DNA from: Trinickia terrae
Lineage (GTDB): Bacteria; Pseudomonadota; Gammaproteobacteria; Burkholderiales; Burkholderiaceae
DNA: 64,000 bases
Direction: 5' to 3'
NCBI RefSeq assembly: GCF_005144415.1
Contig: NZ_SWJE01000008.1
Span: 310,001-374,000 of the forward strand
The notes under the pieces are model-generated. The model saw only the letters and a list, made by a program, of their open reading frames with translations, was not told the DNA's origin and did no database searches. A program made the position numbers and the translations under genes. Position 1 is the stretch's first letter; each line of letters starts with the position of its first letter. Of the stretch, positions 43,481 to 50,023 are shown piece by piece.

Positions 43481-43533
43481 GCTTTGCATGGGGCCGGAGT
43501 AAGCGCTGAAGCGCCAACTCCGGCCGACAGGAG
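43481..43533 (+). repeat. Structured leader element, copy 2 (upstream of BNR-repeat gene)
   Basis: GCTTTGCATGGG then GCCGGAGTAAGCGC and GCGCCAACTCCGGC as a hairpin, followed by CGACAGGAG. It is nearly identical to 40416-40470, with compensating differences in the stem loop (CTGA versus TCAAAG). The AGGAG is the ribosome binding site nine bases before the ATG at 43543. Confidence 0.75.
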
Positions 43534-43542
43534 ACACCCGAC

Positions 43543-44688
43543 ATGAGCGATCGATTGCTTGTCGCAACCCGCAAGGGGCTGTTCGTTCTGCAAGCCGGCG
43601 GCGAAGGCGGCTGGACGCTCGGTGAGCCGCATTTCGTCGGCGAGCCGGTGAGCATGGTGCTGCCTGATCCGCGCGACGGATCGCTGTATGCCGCGCTCAA
43701 TCTCGGCCACTTTGGCGTGAAGCTGCATCGCCGGCGCGCGGACATGACGAATTGGGAAGAGTGTGCAGTCCCCGTCTACCCGCCGCAGCCTGCCGACGAG
43801 ACGCGCACCGGCGATGGTGCGAACGCGAGTGCGGACACTGCGAGCGCCGCCGCACCCAGCTTGCCGCTCCCCTGGACGCTTCAGCAAATCTGGTCGCTCG
43901 AAACGGGCGGCCCGGACGAGCCGGGCGTCTTGTGGGCCGGCACGATTCCCGGCGGGCTCTTCCGTTCCGAAGATGGCGGCGGCAGATGGGCGCTCAACCG
44001 CGCGCTGTGGGATCGCCCGGAGCGCCGCGAATGGCTCGGAGGCGGTTACGACGCGCCGGGCATCCATTCCGTGATGGTCGATCCGCGCGACAGCCGGCAC
44101 GTGACGATCGGCGTATCGGTCGGCGGCGTCTGGCAAACCTCCGACAGTGGCGCGACCTGGCTTTTGAGCGCCGAGGGCATGGAGGCCGACTACATGCCGC
44201 CGGAGCGGCGCGGCGATGCCAATGTGCAAGACCCGCACCGCGTCGTGCAATGCGCGGCGAACCCGGATGTGCTGTGGACGCAGCATCACTGCGGGATCTT
44301 CCGCTCGACCGACGGCGCGGCTCAATGGCGGCGGATCGAAGCCCAGCCGTCGAGCTTCGGCTTCGCGGTTGCCGTGCATCCGCGCGAGCCCGACACCGCG
44401 TGGTTCGTGCCCGCCGTGAAAGACCAGTACCGGATCCCGGTGGACGGCCGGTTCGTCGTCACGCGTACACGCGACGGCGGGCGCACGTTCGAGCGCTTCG
44501 CAAACGGGCTGCCGCCGGTGCCGGCGTATGACCTGGTGTATCGGCATGGACTCGCTGTAGACGATTCCGGCACGCGCCTCGCGATGGGGTCGACCACTGG
44601 CGCGCTATGGACGTCCGACGACGGCGGCGAAAGCTGGCATTTGATTTCGGCGCACTTGCCGCCCGTTTATTGTGTCCGGTTCGGATGA
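43543..44688 (+). CDS. Sialidase-like/BNR-repeat beta-propeller protein
   Basis: A 381-aa predicted beta-propeller with several Asp-box/BNR motifs (FRSEDGGGRW, QTSDSGATW, FRSTDGAAQW, TRTRDGGRTF, WTSDDGGESW). It starts LLVATRKGLFVL and has no signal peptide. Related proteins are annotated as exo-alpha-sialidases or glycosyl hydrolases, but the catalytic Arg triad is not evident. A propeller-scaffold role is equally possible. It follows the MoaD-like gene and the leader element. Confidence 0.83.
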   Translation: MSDRLLVATRKGLFVLQAGGEGGWTLGEPHFVGEPVSMVLPDPRDGSLYAALNLGHFGVKLHRRRADMTNWEECAVPVYPPQPADETRTGDGANASADTASAAAPSLPLPWTLQQIWSLETGGPDEPGVLWAGTIPGGLFRSEDGGGRWALNRALWDRPERREWLGGGYDAPGIHSVMVDPRDSRHVTIGVSVGGVWQTSDSGATWLLSAEGMEADYMPPERRGDANVQDPHRVVQCAANPDVLWTQHHCGIFRSTDGAAQWRRIEAQPSSFGFAVAVHPREPDTAWFVPAVKDQYRIPVDGRFVVTRTRDGGRTFERFANGLPPVPAYDLVYRHGLAVDDSGTRLAMGSTTGALWTSDDGGESWHLISAHLPPVYCVRFG

Positions 44689-45357
44689 GGGTGGTCTTCG
44701 TTTGATGTTCGATCGATGCCGGATGTCCTTCTGGATCGGTTCGTCGAAAAGGCGATCCATCGTCAGCGCAACCTTGTCGAACGGATCGGCAAGAAGAAGG
44801 CGTTGAGAGGATCGCCACACACGTCGTTCGAACTACTGGATCAGACTAGCCAGCGGCTTGAGCGGGCCGACCGGCGTCAGTTCGAACGTCATTAAGCCGC
44901 CTTCGGTCAGCGGAAGCTTGTCCACTGCCGCTTTGGCCTCATCGACAGAGCCGACGCTCATGAGAAAAACCACGCCGGGGCGGTCGTGGCGAGCCCTCGC
45001 TCACTGCAACGCCGATGTCAGGAGGTGCTCGGCAAATCGCCGCTTGCCTACTGCCAGGATCTTCGTGCCGAGCTTCGCTGACGGTGCGTAAAGTGCGAAG
45101 GGCGTCTCCATCAATCTCGACCTTCACGTCGAACTGCTGCTCTGGCTGACGGTTGTCTTTCGACTTGATGCTTCCGCGCGCGGAGCGTCTGCACATCCAT
45201 GCTTTGACGCGCCAGGCATGAACAACACACCTGAGTGATCCGTCAGTGTTCCATTGATGTTAGGATTTGGCCGTTCCAGCCTCTGTCCCCGGTGGCTGCG
45301 AATGCGGGCCTTTGGACGTGTTGTCGTTTGCGGTGAATTTTCTCTGGAGATTCTCAC
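44689..45357. other. Gene-poor stretch with decayed sequence
   Basis: 669 nt without an intact gene. It includes the pseudogene at 44833-45111. The part before it (44689-44832) shows a short minus-strand frame with no recognised homology. The part after it (45112-45357) carries the start region of the copper-storage gene (GGAG before the ATG at 45358). Looks like eroded DNA. Confidence 0.5.
44833..45111 (-). pseudogene. YciI/muconolactone-isomerase-like small protein, broken by in-frame stop
   Basis: Reading the minus strand, GTKILAVGKRR is followed by an in-frame TGA. The same frame then continues RPGVVFLMSVGSVDEAKAAV, KLPLTEGGLMTFELTPVGP and stops at 44833. The order matches small ferredoxin-fold proteins of the muconolactone isomerase/YciI superfamily, but about 25 middle residues are missing and the stop interrupts it. 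Family level is tentative. Confidence 0.5.
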
Positions 45358-45813
45358 ATGGACAGACGTGACGCACTATTCGGTACAGGGCTGCTGGCGC
45401 TTTCCGCACTGGCAACGATCGAACGAGTTTCGGCCCAGGAAACCGCTCCGGCGGAAACCTCTCACATGCATCATGGCGGTCACTATCAGGCGCTTGCCGA
45501 TTCGGCGGGCGTGTGCGTATCGAAGGGACAAGCCTGCGTGAGTCACTGCATCCATCTCCTGGGTAGCGGGAACCAGGACATGGCTGCCTGCGCAACCAGC
45601 GTGTCGCAAATGCTTTCTCTTTGCACCGCGGTCCAACAGCTTGCCAACCAGAACTCGCCCCATGTTCCGGCGCTTGCCAGGATCGCACTGGATGCATGCA
45701 GCGATTGCGCGTCGGAGTGTTCCAAGCATGCCGACCAGCACGAGCCGTGCAAGGCGTGCATGGAATCATGCCGCGCGTGCGCGAAAGAGTGCCGGGCGGC
45801 GATGGGAACCTAA
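45358..45813 (+). CDS. Copper storage protein (Csp1-like four-helix bundle), Tat-exported
   Basis: A 151-aa protein with a Tat-like signal (MDRRDALFGTGLLALSAL, cleavage near VSAQ). The mature four-helix bundle carries 13 cysteines in CxxxC-type spacing (CVSKGQACVSHC, CSDCASECS, CKACMESCRACAKEC), and a His/Met patch SHMHHGGH lies near its start. Thirteen Cys and a Tat signal match the Csp1 class that stores Cu(I) in the core. GGAG precedes the ATG. It heads a copper region with copC. Confidence 0.9.
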   Translation: MDRRDALFGTGLLALSALATIERVSAQETAPAETSHMHHGGHYQALADSAGVCVSKGQACVSHCIHLLGSGNQDMAACATSVSQMLSLCTAVQQLANQNSPHVPALARIALDACSDCASECSKHADQHEPCKACMESCRACAKECRAAMGT

Positions 45814-46107
45814 TAGCGCCAACGTATTCGCCCCGTTACCGCCGGAACACTCCTGCGGGGCCGGGCGAGAGACTGCGCACATAGTCAGGTTCGGCGAGCG
45901 GCGTCTCGCCACATTCGGCTCACGAGTAACGTCAAATTGCCGCTATACGATGGGGGAACCTTACGATAGGCGACAGATTGGGTACGCTCGGCCACCTAAT
46001 CATTGCGCTGCTTGTTGCAAACTGGGCGCGCTCGGCCTGCCGCCAATGACGAGCGGCGACGGGTCGACCGTTCCCCTGCCAACTTTTTAACGTCGCGCCG
46101 ATTCGCC

Positions 46108-46500
46108 ATGCTCAACCGCCACCGTCGGAAGATCGGTGCCTGGCTCGGGATGCTTGCCATCCTGATGAGCGTGGTCGCGCCGACGGTATCCCAGGTGCTG
46201 CGCGGCGCGTATGGCGGCGTCGAGCAGCACGCGCATCATCTACATCACCATCACCCGGCCGTCGAAGTCGCATTGGATGCCCACGCCGGGCACCATCACG
46301 GCTCCGATTCGTCGTTGCTATGCGACGCGTGCCCGTATTGCGGACTGATCGCGCACTCGCCAGCCTTGCCCAGCGTGGTCGTCGCATCGAGCGTCGCGCC
46401 GCTGCGTCCCTCCTTTCCTCCTCCCCTCGTCGCCGCTGCGTTCCGCCCGTACACGGTGCTGACGCTGGCTCAGCCGCGCGCTCCCCCTGCCTGGTCCTGA
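46108..46500 (+). CDS. DUF2946 family protein, His-rich, copper-associated
   Basis: A 130-aa protein. A hydrophobic N-terminal segment (AWLGMLAILMSVVAPTVSQV) likely anchors or exports it. The region after it is very His-rich (EQHAHHLHHHHP, HAGHHHGSD), followed by CDACPYCGL. DUF2946 proteins typically sit in copper clusters and carry such metal-binding stretches. It precedes the outer-membrane protein and copC. Function unknown, probably periplasmic Cu binding. Confidence 0.78.
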   Translation: MLNRHRRKIGAWLGMLAILMSVVAPTVSQVLRGAYGGVEQHAHHLHHHHPAVEVALDAHAGHHHGSDSSLLCDACPYCGLIAHSPALPSVVVASSVAPLRPSFPPPLVAAAFRPYTVLTLAQPRAPPAWS

Positions 46501-46654
46501 TCTTCGTAGACGTTTTCAGCCAATACGGCGATGTCGGTGAACGGCGTCGCCGCGTCGGCGCGCGCCTGCCGTGCGCTCCCTGCCAGGACTTCCTCGTCCT
46601 CGACAGGCGGAGGCCTGTGCTGGCGCATCACCACAATTTGCTTAGGACCTGAAC

Positions 46655-47554
46655 ATGCGAACCACTCTCAAACGGGGCGCCGCCGCGCTATGCGCGCTTG
46701 CGCCGTGCCTCTTTTCAGTCAATGCGTCGGCCCATGCGGTGGTCGGCGACCGCGTCTTTCCGGCCACGATGGCCGTCGACGATCCCGGCGTCGGCGATGA
46801 ATTCAACCTGCAGTACAGCCACATCAAATTGCCGGACAGCAACGGCAACGACATGAACGTCAACACCGTCTCGTACGAGTGGGACAAGCTGATCACGAAG
46901 AATCTCGCGTTCAGCATCGCGAGCAACTACACGAGCCAGAACTCGCCGGACGGCAGCGCGAAGGGCTGGGACAATTTCACGCTCGGCGCGAAATATCTCG
47001 TCTATGCGAACGCTCGGCATGAATTCATGGCATCGGTCGGGCTCCTCGCGACGCTCGGCGGCACCGGCTCGAAAGCAATCGCGAATTCGTTTTCGACGTT
47101 TACGCCGACCGTCTATTTCGGCAAGGGCTTCGGCGATTTGCCCGCGTCGCTCGGCTACCTGCGGCCGTTCGCCATCACGGGCACGATCGGCCCGAACCTG
47201 ACGACCGCGTCGTCGGACCAGGGACCGAACTCGCTTGGCTGGGGCGTGACGCTGCAGTACAGCATTCCGTACCTGCAGCAACAAGTGAAGGATCTCGGGC
47301 TGCCGCAGCCGTTCGCGAACCTGATTCCCGTCGTCGAGTTTCCGATGAGCACCTGCACGGCCGGCGCGTGCTCAGGCCAGACCACGGGCACGATCAACCC
47401 CGGCGTGATCTGGATGAATCGCTACGGGCAGTTCGGCGTCGAAGCGCAGATTCCCGTCAACACCAGGACCGGCACGCACACAGGTGTCTTGGTGCAAGCC
47501 CATATCTACTTCGACGACATCTTCCCGAACTCGATCGGCAAGCCGCTGTTCTGA
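46655..47554 (+). CDS. Outer-membrane protein of copper cluster
   Basis: A 299-aa predicted barrel protein. The signal peptide ends SVNASA-HAVVG. The body has alternating strands (FNLQYSHIKLPDSNGND, LAFSIASNYTSQ) and a Cys pair in MSTCTAGACSG. The protein ends in a phenylalanine, common for BAM-dependent barrels. It lies 18 nt before copC, so the two are likely cotranscribed. Possible role in copper passage or tolerance; not a classical CopB. Confidence 0.7.
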   Translation: MRTTLKRGAAALCALAPCLFSVNASAHAVVGDRVFPATMAVDDPGVGDEFNLQYSHIKLPDSNGNDMNVNTVSYEWDKLITKNLAFSIASNYTSQNSPDGSAKGWDNFTLGAKYLVYANARHEFMASVGLLATLGGTGSKAIANSFSTFTPTVYFGKGFGDLPASLGYLRPFAITGTIGPNLTTASSDQGPNSLGWGVTLQYSIPYLQQQVKDLGLPQPFANLIPVVEFPMSTCTAGACSGQTTGTINPGVIWMNRYGQFGVEAQIPVNTRTGTHTGVLVQAHIYFDDIFPNSIGKPLF

Positions 47555-47572
47555 CCCAAGAGGAGTCTTTCC

Positions 47573-47938
47573 ATGAAACTGCACACGACCGCACGCGCCG
47601 CCGTTGCCGCGCTCTTCATCGCCGGTAGTCAGCTCGCGCACGCGCACGCCTATCCGACTCATCAGGCGCCGGGGGCCGGCTCGACCGTCCCTGCCTCGCA
47701 GAAGGATGTCGCGATCGACTTCGACGACGGGCTCGAGCCCGCGTTCAGCTCGATCACCGTCACCGACGCGCAGGGCAACGCTGTCACCAGCGGCAAGACG
47801 GTTGTCGACCCGTCGAACAAGAAGCGCATGTCGGTGGCGCTCAATCCGCTAACTCCGGGCGTCCACACGGTCTCGTGGGTCGCCGTTGCCGCGGACGGGC
47901 ATCGCACGCAGGGGCACTACACCTTTACGGTGAAGTGA
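47573..47938 (+). CDS. copC: Periplasmic copper-binding protein CopC
   Basis: A 121-aa CopC-fold protein. The signal peptide ends QLAHA, giving a mature N-terminal His (HAYPTHQAPGAGSTV) that is the Cu(II) ligand. Later family motifs are SSITVTDAQGN, LTPGVHTVSWVAVAADGH and the C-terminal HYTFTVK strand. GAGGAG precedes the ATG. Its stop overlaps a GTG that begins a truncated copD, as in normal copCD operons. Confidence 0.92.
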   Translation: MKLHTTARAAVAALFIAGSQLAHAHAYPTHQAPGAGSTVPASQKDVAIDFDDGLEPAFSSITVTDAQGNAVTSGKTVVDPSNKKRMSVALNPLTPGVHTVSWVAVAADGHRTQGHYTFTVK

Positions 47939-48030
47939 CCGTGGGGCCGCTCGTCGCCGCGCGGATAGTCGTGGCAGCCGTGCGGGATATGCTGTTCGCG
48001 GCGGCGGCCCCACTTCTCGTCGTTCTGATC
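47935..48030 (+). pseudogene. copD, N-terminal remnant
   Basis: A GTG at 47935 overlaps the copC stop (GTGA) and begins VTVGPLVAARIVVAAVRDM, resembling the first helix of the CopD copper-import protein. Family similarity ends after about 30 codons; the remaining frame (to 48147) runs antisense into the next gene. CopD is normally ~300 aa with 8 helices, so this is a truncated remnant. The identification from such a short stretch is moderate. Confidence 0.45.
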
Positions 48031-48080
48031 ACTGGCTTCCACAACGTGATGCAGGACACCGCGCGCAACCTTTGCGCTGC

Positions 48081-48515
48081 TCAATCCGACTTCGCGTTCA
48101 AGTCAACGCGCGCGGCCCTGCGACCACCGCCAGGTGTCATGAGGTAGACCACCTCGTCTCCCTCGGCCCTGACACGCTGCCAGCCACAACGCTCGACAAA
48201 GGCCAAGCCTTTGCTGTTCTCTGCTTCCAGGTGGACGAATATTTCCTGTTTGAAACTGAACAACCAAGCTAGTAACGGCCTGAGCAGGTGTGCCCAACGT
48301 CCGTGATGCGACGGCAGGATAGCTATGTGGGCCGACTCCCCATCAAAAATCACGCCACCGATGGGTTGACCGTCACATTCGAGGCCGACGGAAGGGCAAT
48401 CGGCATATATCGATTTGAACACCTCTCGGGTGACGACACGCCGCACTGACTCGTCGAATCGGGCGCTGTCGATTTCGTAGTAGAGGTCGAGATCGACTCG
48501 GTCCGTCAGGCGCAT
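48081..48515 (-). CDS. GNAT-like acyltransferase domain protein
   Basis: A 144-aa protein with a GNAT-like layout: an N-terminal helix region, a central GGVIFDGESAHIAI strand pair, and AENSKGLAFVERCGWQRV near the C-terminus like the acetyl-CoA-binding end of GNAT folds. The classical pyrophosphate loop is not obvious (HIAILPSHHGRW is in its place). It is the last gene of a minus-strand cluster, 5 nt after the HrpB1-like gene. Function unknown. Confidence 0.6.
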   Translation of the reverse strand: MRLTDRVDLDLYYEIDSARFDESVRRVVTREVFKSIYADCPSVGLECDGQPIGGVIFDGESAHIAILPSHHGRWAHLLRPLLAWLFSFKQEIFVHLEAENSKGLAFVERCGWQRVRAEGDEVVYLMTPGGGRRAARVDLNAKSD

Positions 48516-48520
48516 TATCT

Positions 48521-48931
48521 TTAGGCCAGGGCGCCGGACATACCGGACATCGCTAAGTCCGGTTGCCTATTGAGCAGTAATGCCATCGACTCGCGAACGT
48601 GAGGACGCGGATCATTTTCTGCGAGCTCGGTCGCGAGGCCCTCCCAAAACGGGTCTCCCAGAAAATACATGCACATTACCCGCAGGTCTGGGCAATGCTG
48701 CTCGTCCAGTTCGTTGAGGTAGTGCAGAGCGTCTATCGCTTGCCCGCGCTGGATATAGAGGAGAACCCGAAACACCAGTATGTCCGGGTGATCTGGCGAC
48801 AATCCTGTCAGTTCAATGAGGTTATCGATCTGAGCGTGTGCTTGATCGAGATTGTCATCACCTAGAGCGTGAAGGATCGATGATATTGCTTCGATCCTTT
48901 GCTCACGCATCATGTCTTCGGGTTCGTTCAT
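48521..48931 (-). CDS. HrpB1/HrpK-family type III secretion-associated protein
   Basis: A 136-aa TPR-like helical protein. The pattern PDILVFRVLLYIQRGQAIDA, followed by LHYLNELDE, MYFLGDPFWEGLATEL and RESMALLL, corresponds to the HrpB1/HrpK family of plant-pathogen type III secretion. The ATG at 48929-48931 is chosen over a TTG at 48943 because GGAG lies seven bases upstream. No other T3SS structural gene is present in the window. It could be an orphan or a part of an accessory chaperone cluster. Confidence 0.62.
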   Translation of the reverse strand: MNEPEDMMREQRIEAISSILHALGDDNLDQAHAQIDNLIELTGLSPDHPDILVFRVLLYIQRGQAIDALHYLNELDEQHCPDLRVMCMYFLGDPFWEGLATELAENDPRPHVRESMALLLNRQPDLAMSGMSGALA

Positions 48932-48968
48932 GGTGAACTCCAACCTGCTTGGCTTGAGATGGCAGTGC

Positions 48969-49412
48969 TTAGGATTGCTGGTCAGTCAATCCCAAGGACG
49001 AGCCGACTTGGTCTTTGACGCCGTCCTTGATCAGGTTCTTTCCTACCGTTGTAGCGACCGATAGGGCCATGTCTCCCTCGCCTAGGCCGGGAATAGCCAG
49101 TGCAGCGACCTGCCCGACCCCGAGCGCGCCCTTGCCTATCTCCGAGAGATTGCCGTGAACGATGCCGTCGGCCATCTTTTCAGCGCCGGTGAGGCCATTC
49201 TTGACCGTCGAGGCGGCGCCTTCGAACACACCGGACGCGAGTCTGCTGGCGGCGCCGTGTGTCATTGAATTCAGTGCGGCTCCCAGCGGCGTCACGCCGA
49301 CGGCCGCGCCCGCCACGCCGCCCGCGGCTTCGCCGAGACCGGAGATGGATCCTTTCCAGCCCTGATCGAAATTATGGGCGCCCTCCTTGATCAATTTCGG
49401 ATTGGCGGTCAA
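48969..49412 (-). CDS. Gly/Ala-rich hypothetical protein of HrpB1-like cluster
   Basis: A 147-aa protein rich in Gly, Ala, Ser and Thr (GEAAGGVAGAAVGVTPLGAA, GVGQVAALAIPGLGEG) with amphipathic, possibly membrane-active segments. The start is TTG overlapping the upstream stop (TTGA), implying coupling to the 36-aa gene. No family recognised. Composition and partner genes are compatible with a secreted effector or translocator that has a small chaperone (inference). Confidence 0.6.
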   Translation of the reverse strand: MTANPKLIKEGAHNFDQGWKGSISGLGEAAGGVAGAAVGVTPLGAALNSMTHGAASRLASGVFEGAASTVKNGLTGAEKMADGIVHGNLSEIGKGALGVGQVAALAIPGLGEGDMALSVATTVGKNLIKDGVKDQVGSSLGLTDQQS

Positions 49413-49519
49413 ACACCGCCGACCGTTTTCGCGGCACCTTCGATTTCATGTCCTATACCTTCGGCGACGTGTTTGATCCCGTCACCAATCTTTTCAAAGG
49501 CATGCTTGACTGCGCTCAT
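49409..49519 (-). CDS. Small 36-aa amphipathic protein
   Basis: A 36-aa ORF beginning MSAVKHAFEKIGDGIKHVAE and ending AAKTVGGV. AAGGAG lies six bases before the ATG, and the stop overlaps the next gene's TTG (TTGA). It would form one amphipathic helix. The strong ribosome binding site and coupling support a real gene. It shares the 'K/G-I-G-x-G-I' style with the following protein, so the two may be related secreted peptides. Confidence 0.55.
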   Translation of the reverse strand: MSAVKHAFEKIGDGIKHVAEGIGHEIEGAAKTVGGV

Positions 49520-50023
49520 TTTCAGCTCCTTGACCGTGTTTATATTGATGCCGCGTGTCTGCCGTCATGGCATTTGTCTACAACCCCATTGCTTTGTCTC
49601 GCACTGCGCTCAGGTGACATGCTGCCGGAAGCAGAGAGTGACTTCCGAAGCGACGCGAACCGCCGTACAAGAATGCGTAGCAGAGGTGTCCGCGCAAATT
49701 CGGGCAGTTGGATAGGTGGAGCGTCCGCTGAATTCGTCCGCCGGTGCGAGTCCCGGGCCGATTCGGCCGGTCATGAAGAGCCGGGGATTTCCAATTCGGA
49801 ACAGCCCTGATTCCGGGGCCGCCTCAGGAAAGCCCGCAATCAGTTGCATCGATAAGTATTCAAGTTGGCTGCAAGCCAGCCGATATACAGAAAGATTAGG
49901 AAAGATGCAGAAAGAAAAACACGCTTGCTCAAGGCCTGCTGTTTAGGCCGCGTCACTCACCCGACCGGCGACGAAACGACAAGCGTTCGTTTGCTTGACG
50001 AACCGCGCCGCGTCAACCTTGCC
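49520..50023. other. Intergenic region upstream of autotransporter
   Basis: 504 nt between the divergent small-gene cluster and the autotransporter. A TTG at 49865 opens the autotransporter frame early but gives an unlikely basic extension. No PIP/hrp box (TTCG pairs with proper spacing) or clear promoter hexamers were recognised. Confidence 0.4.

Noticed and set aside
49520-49720. Possible hrp/PIP box for the HrpB1-like cluster
   Set aside because: TTCG motifs are present on the minus strand, but the spacing does not fit the PIP box or hrp II box.
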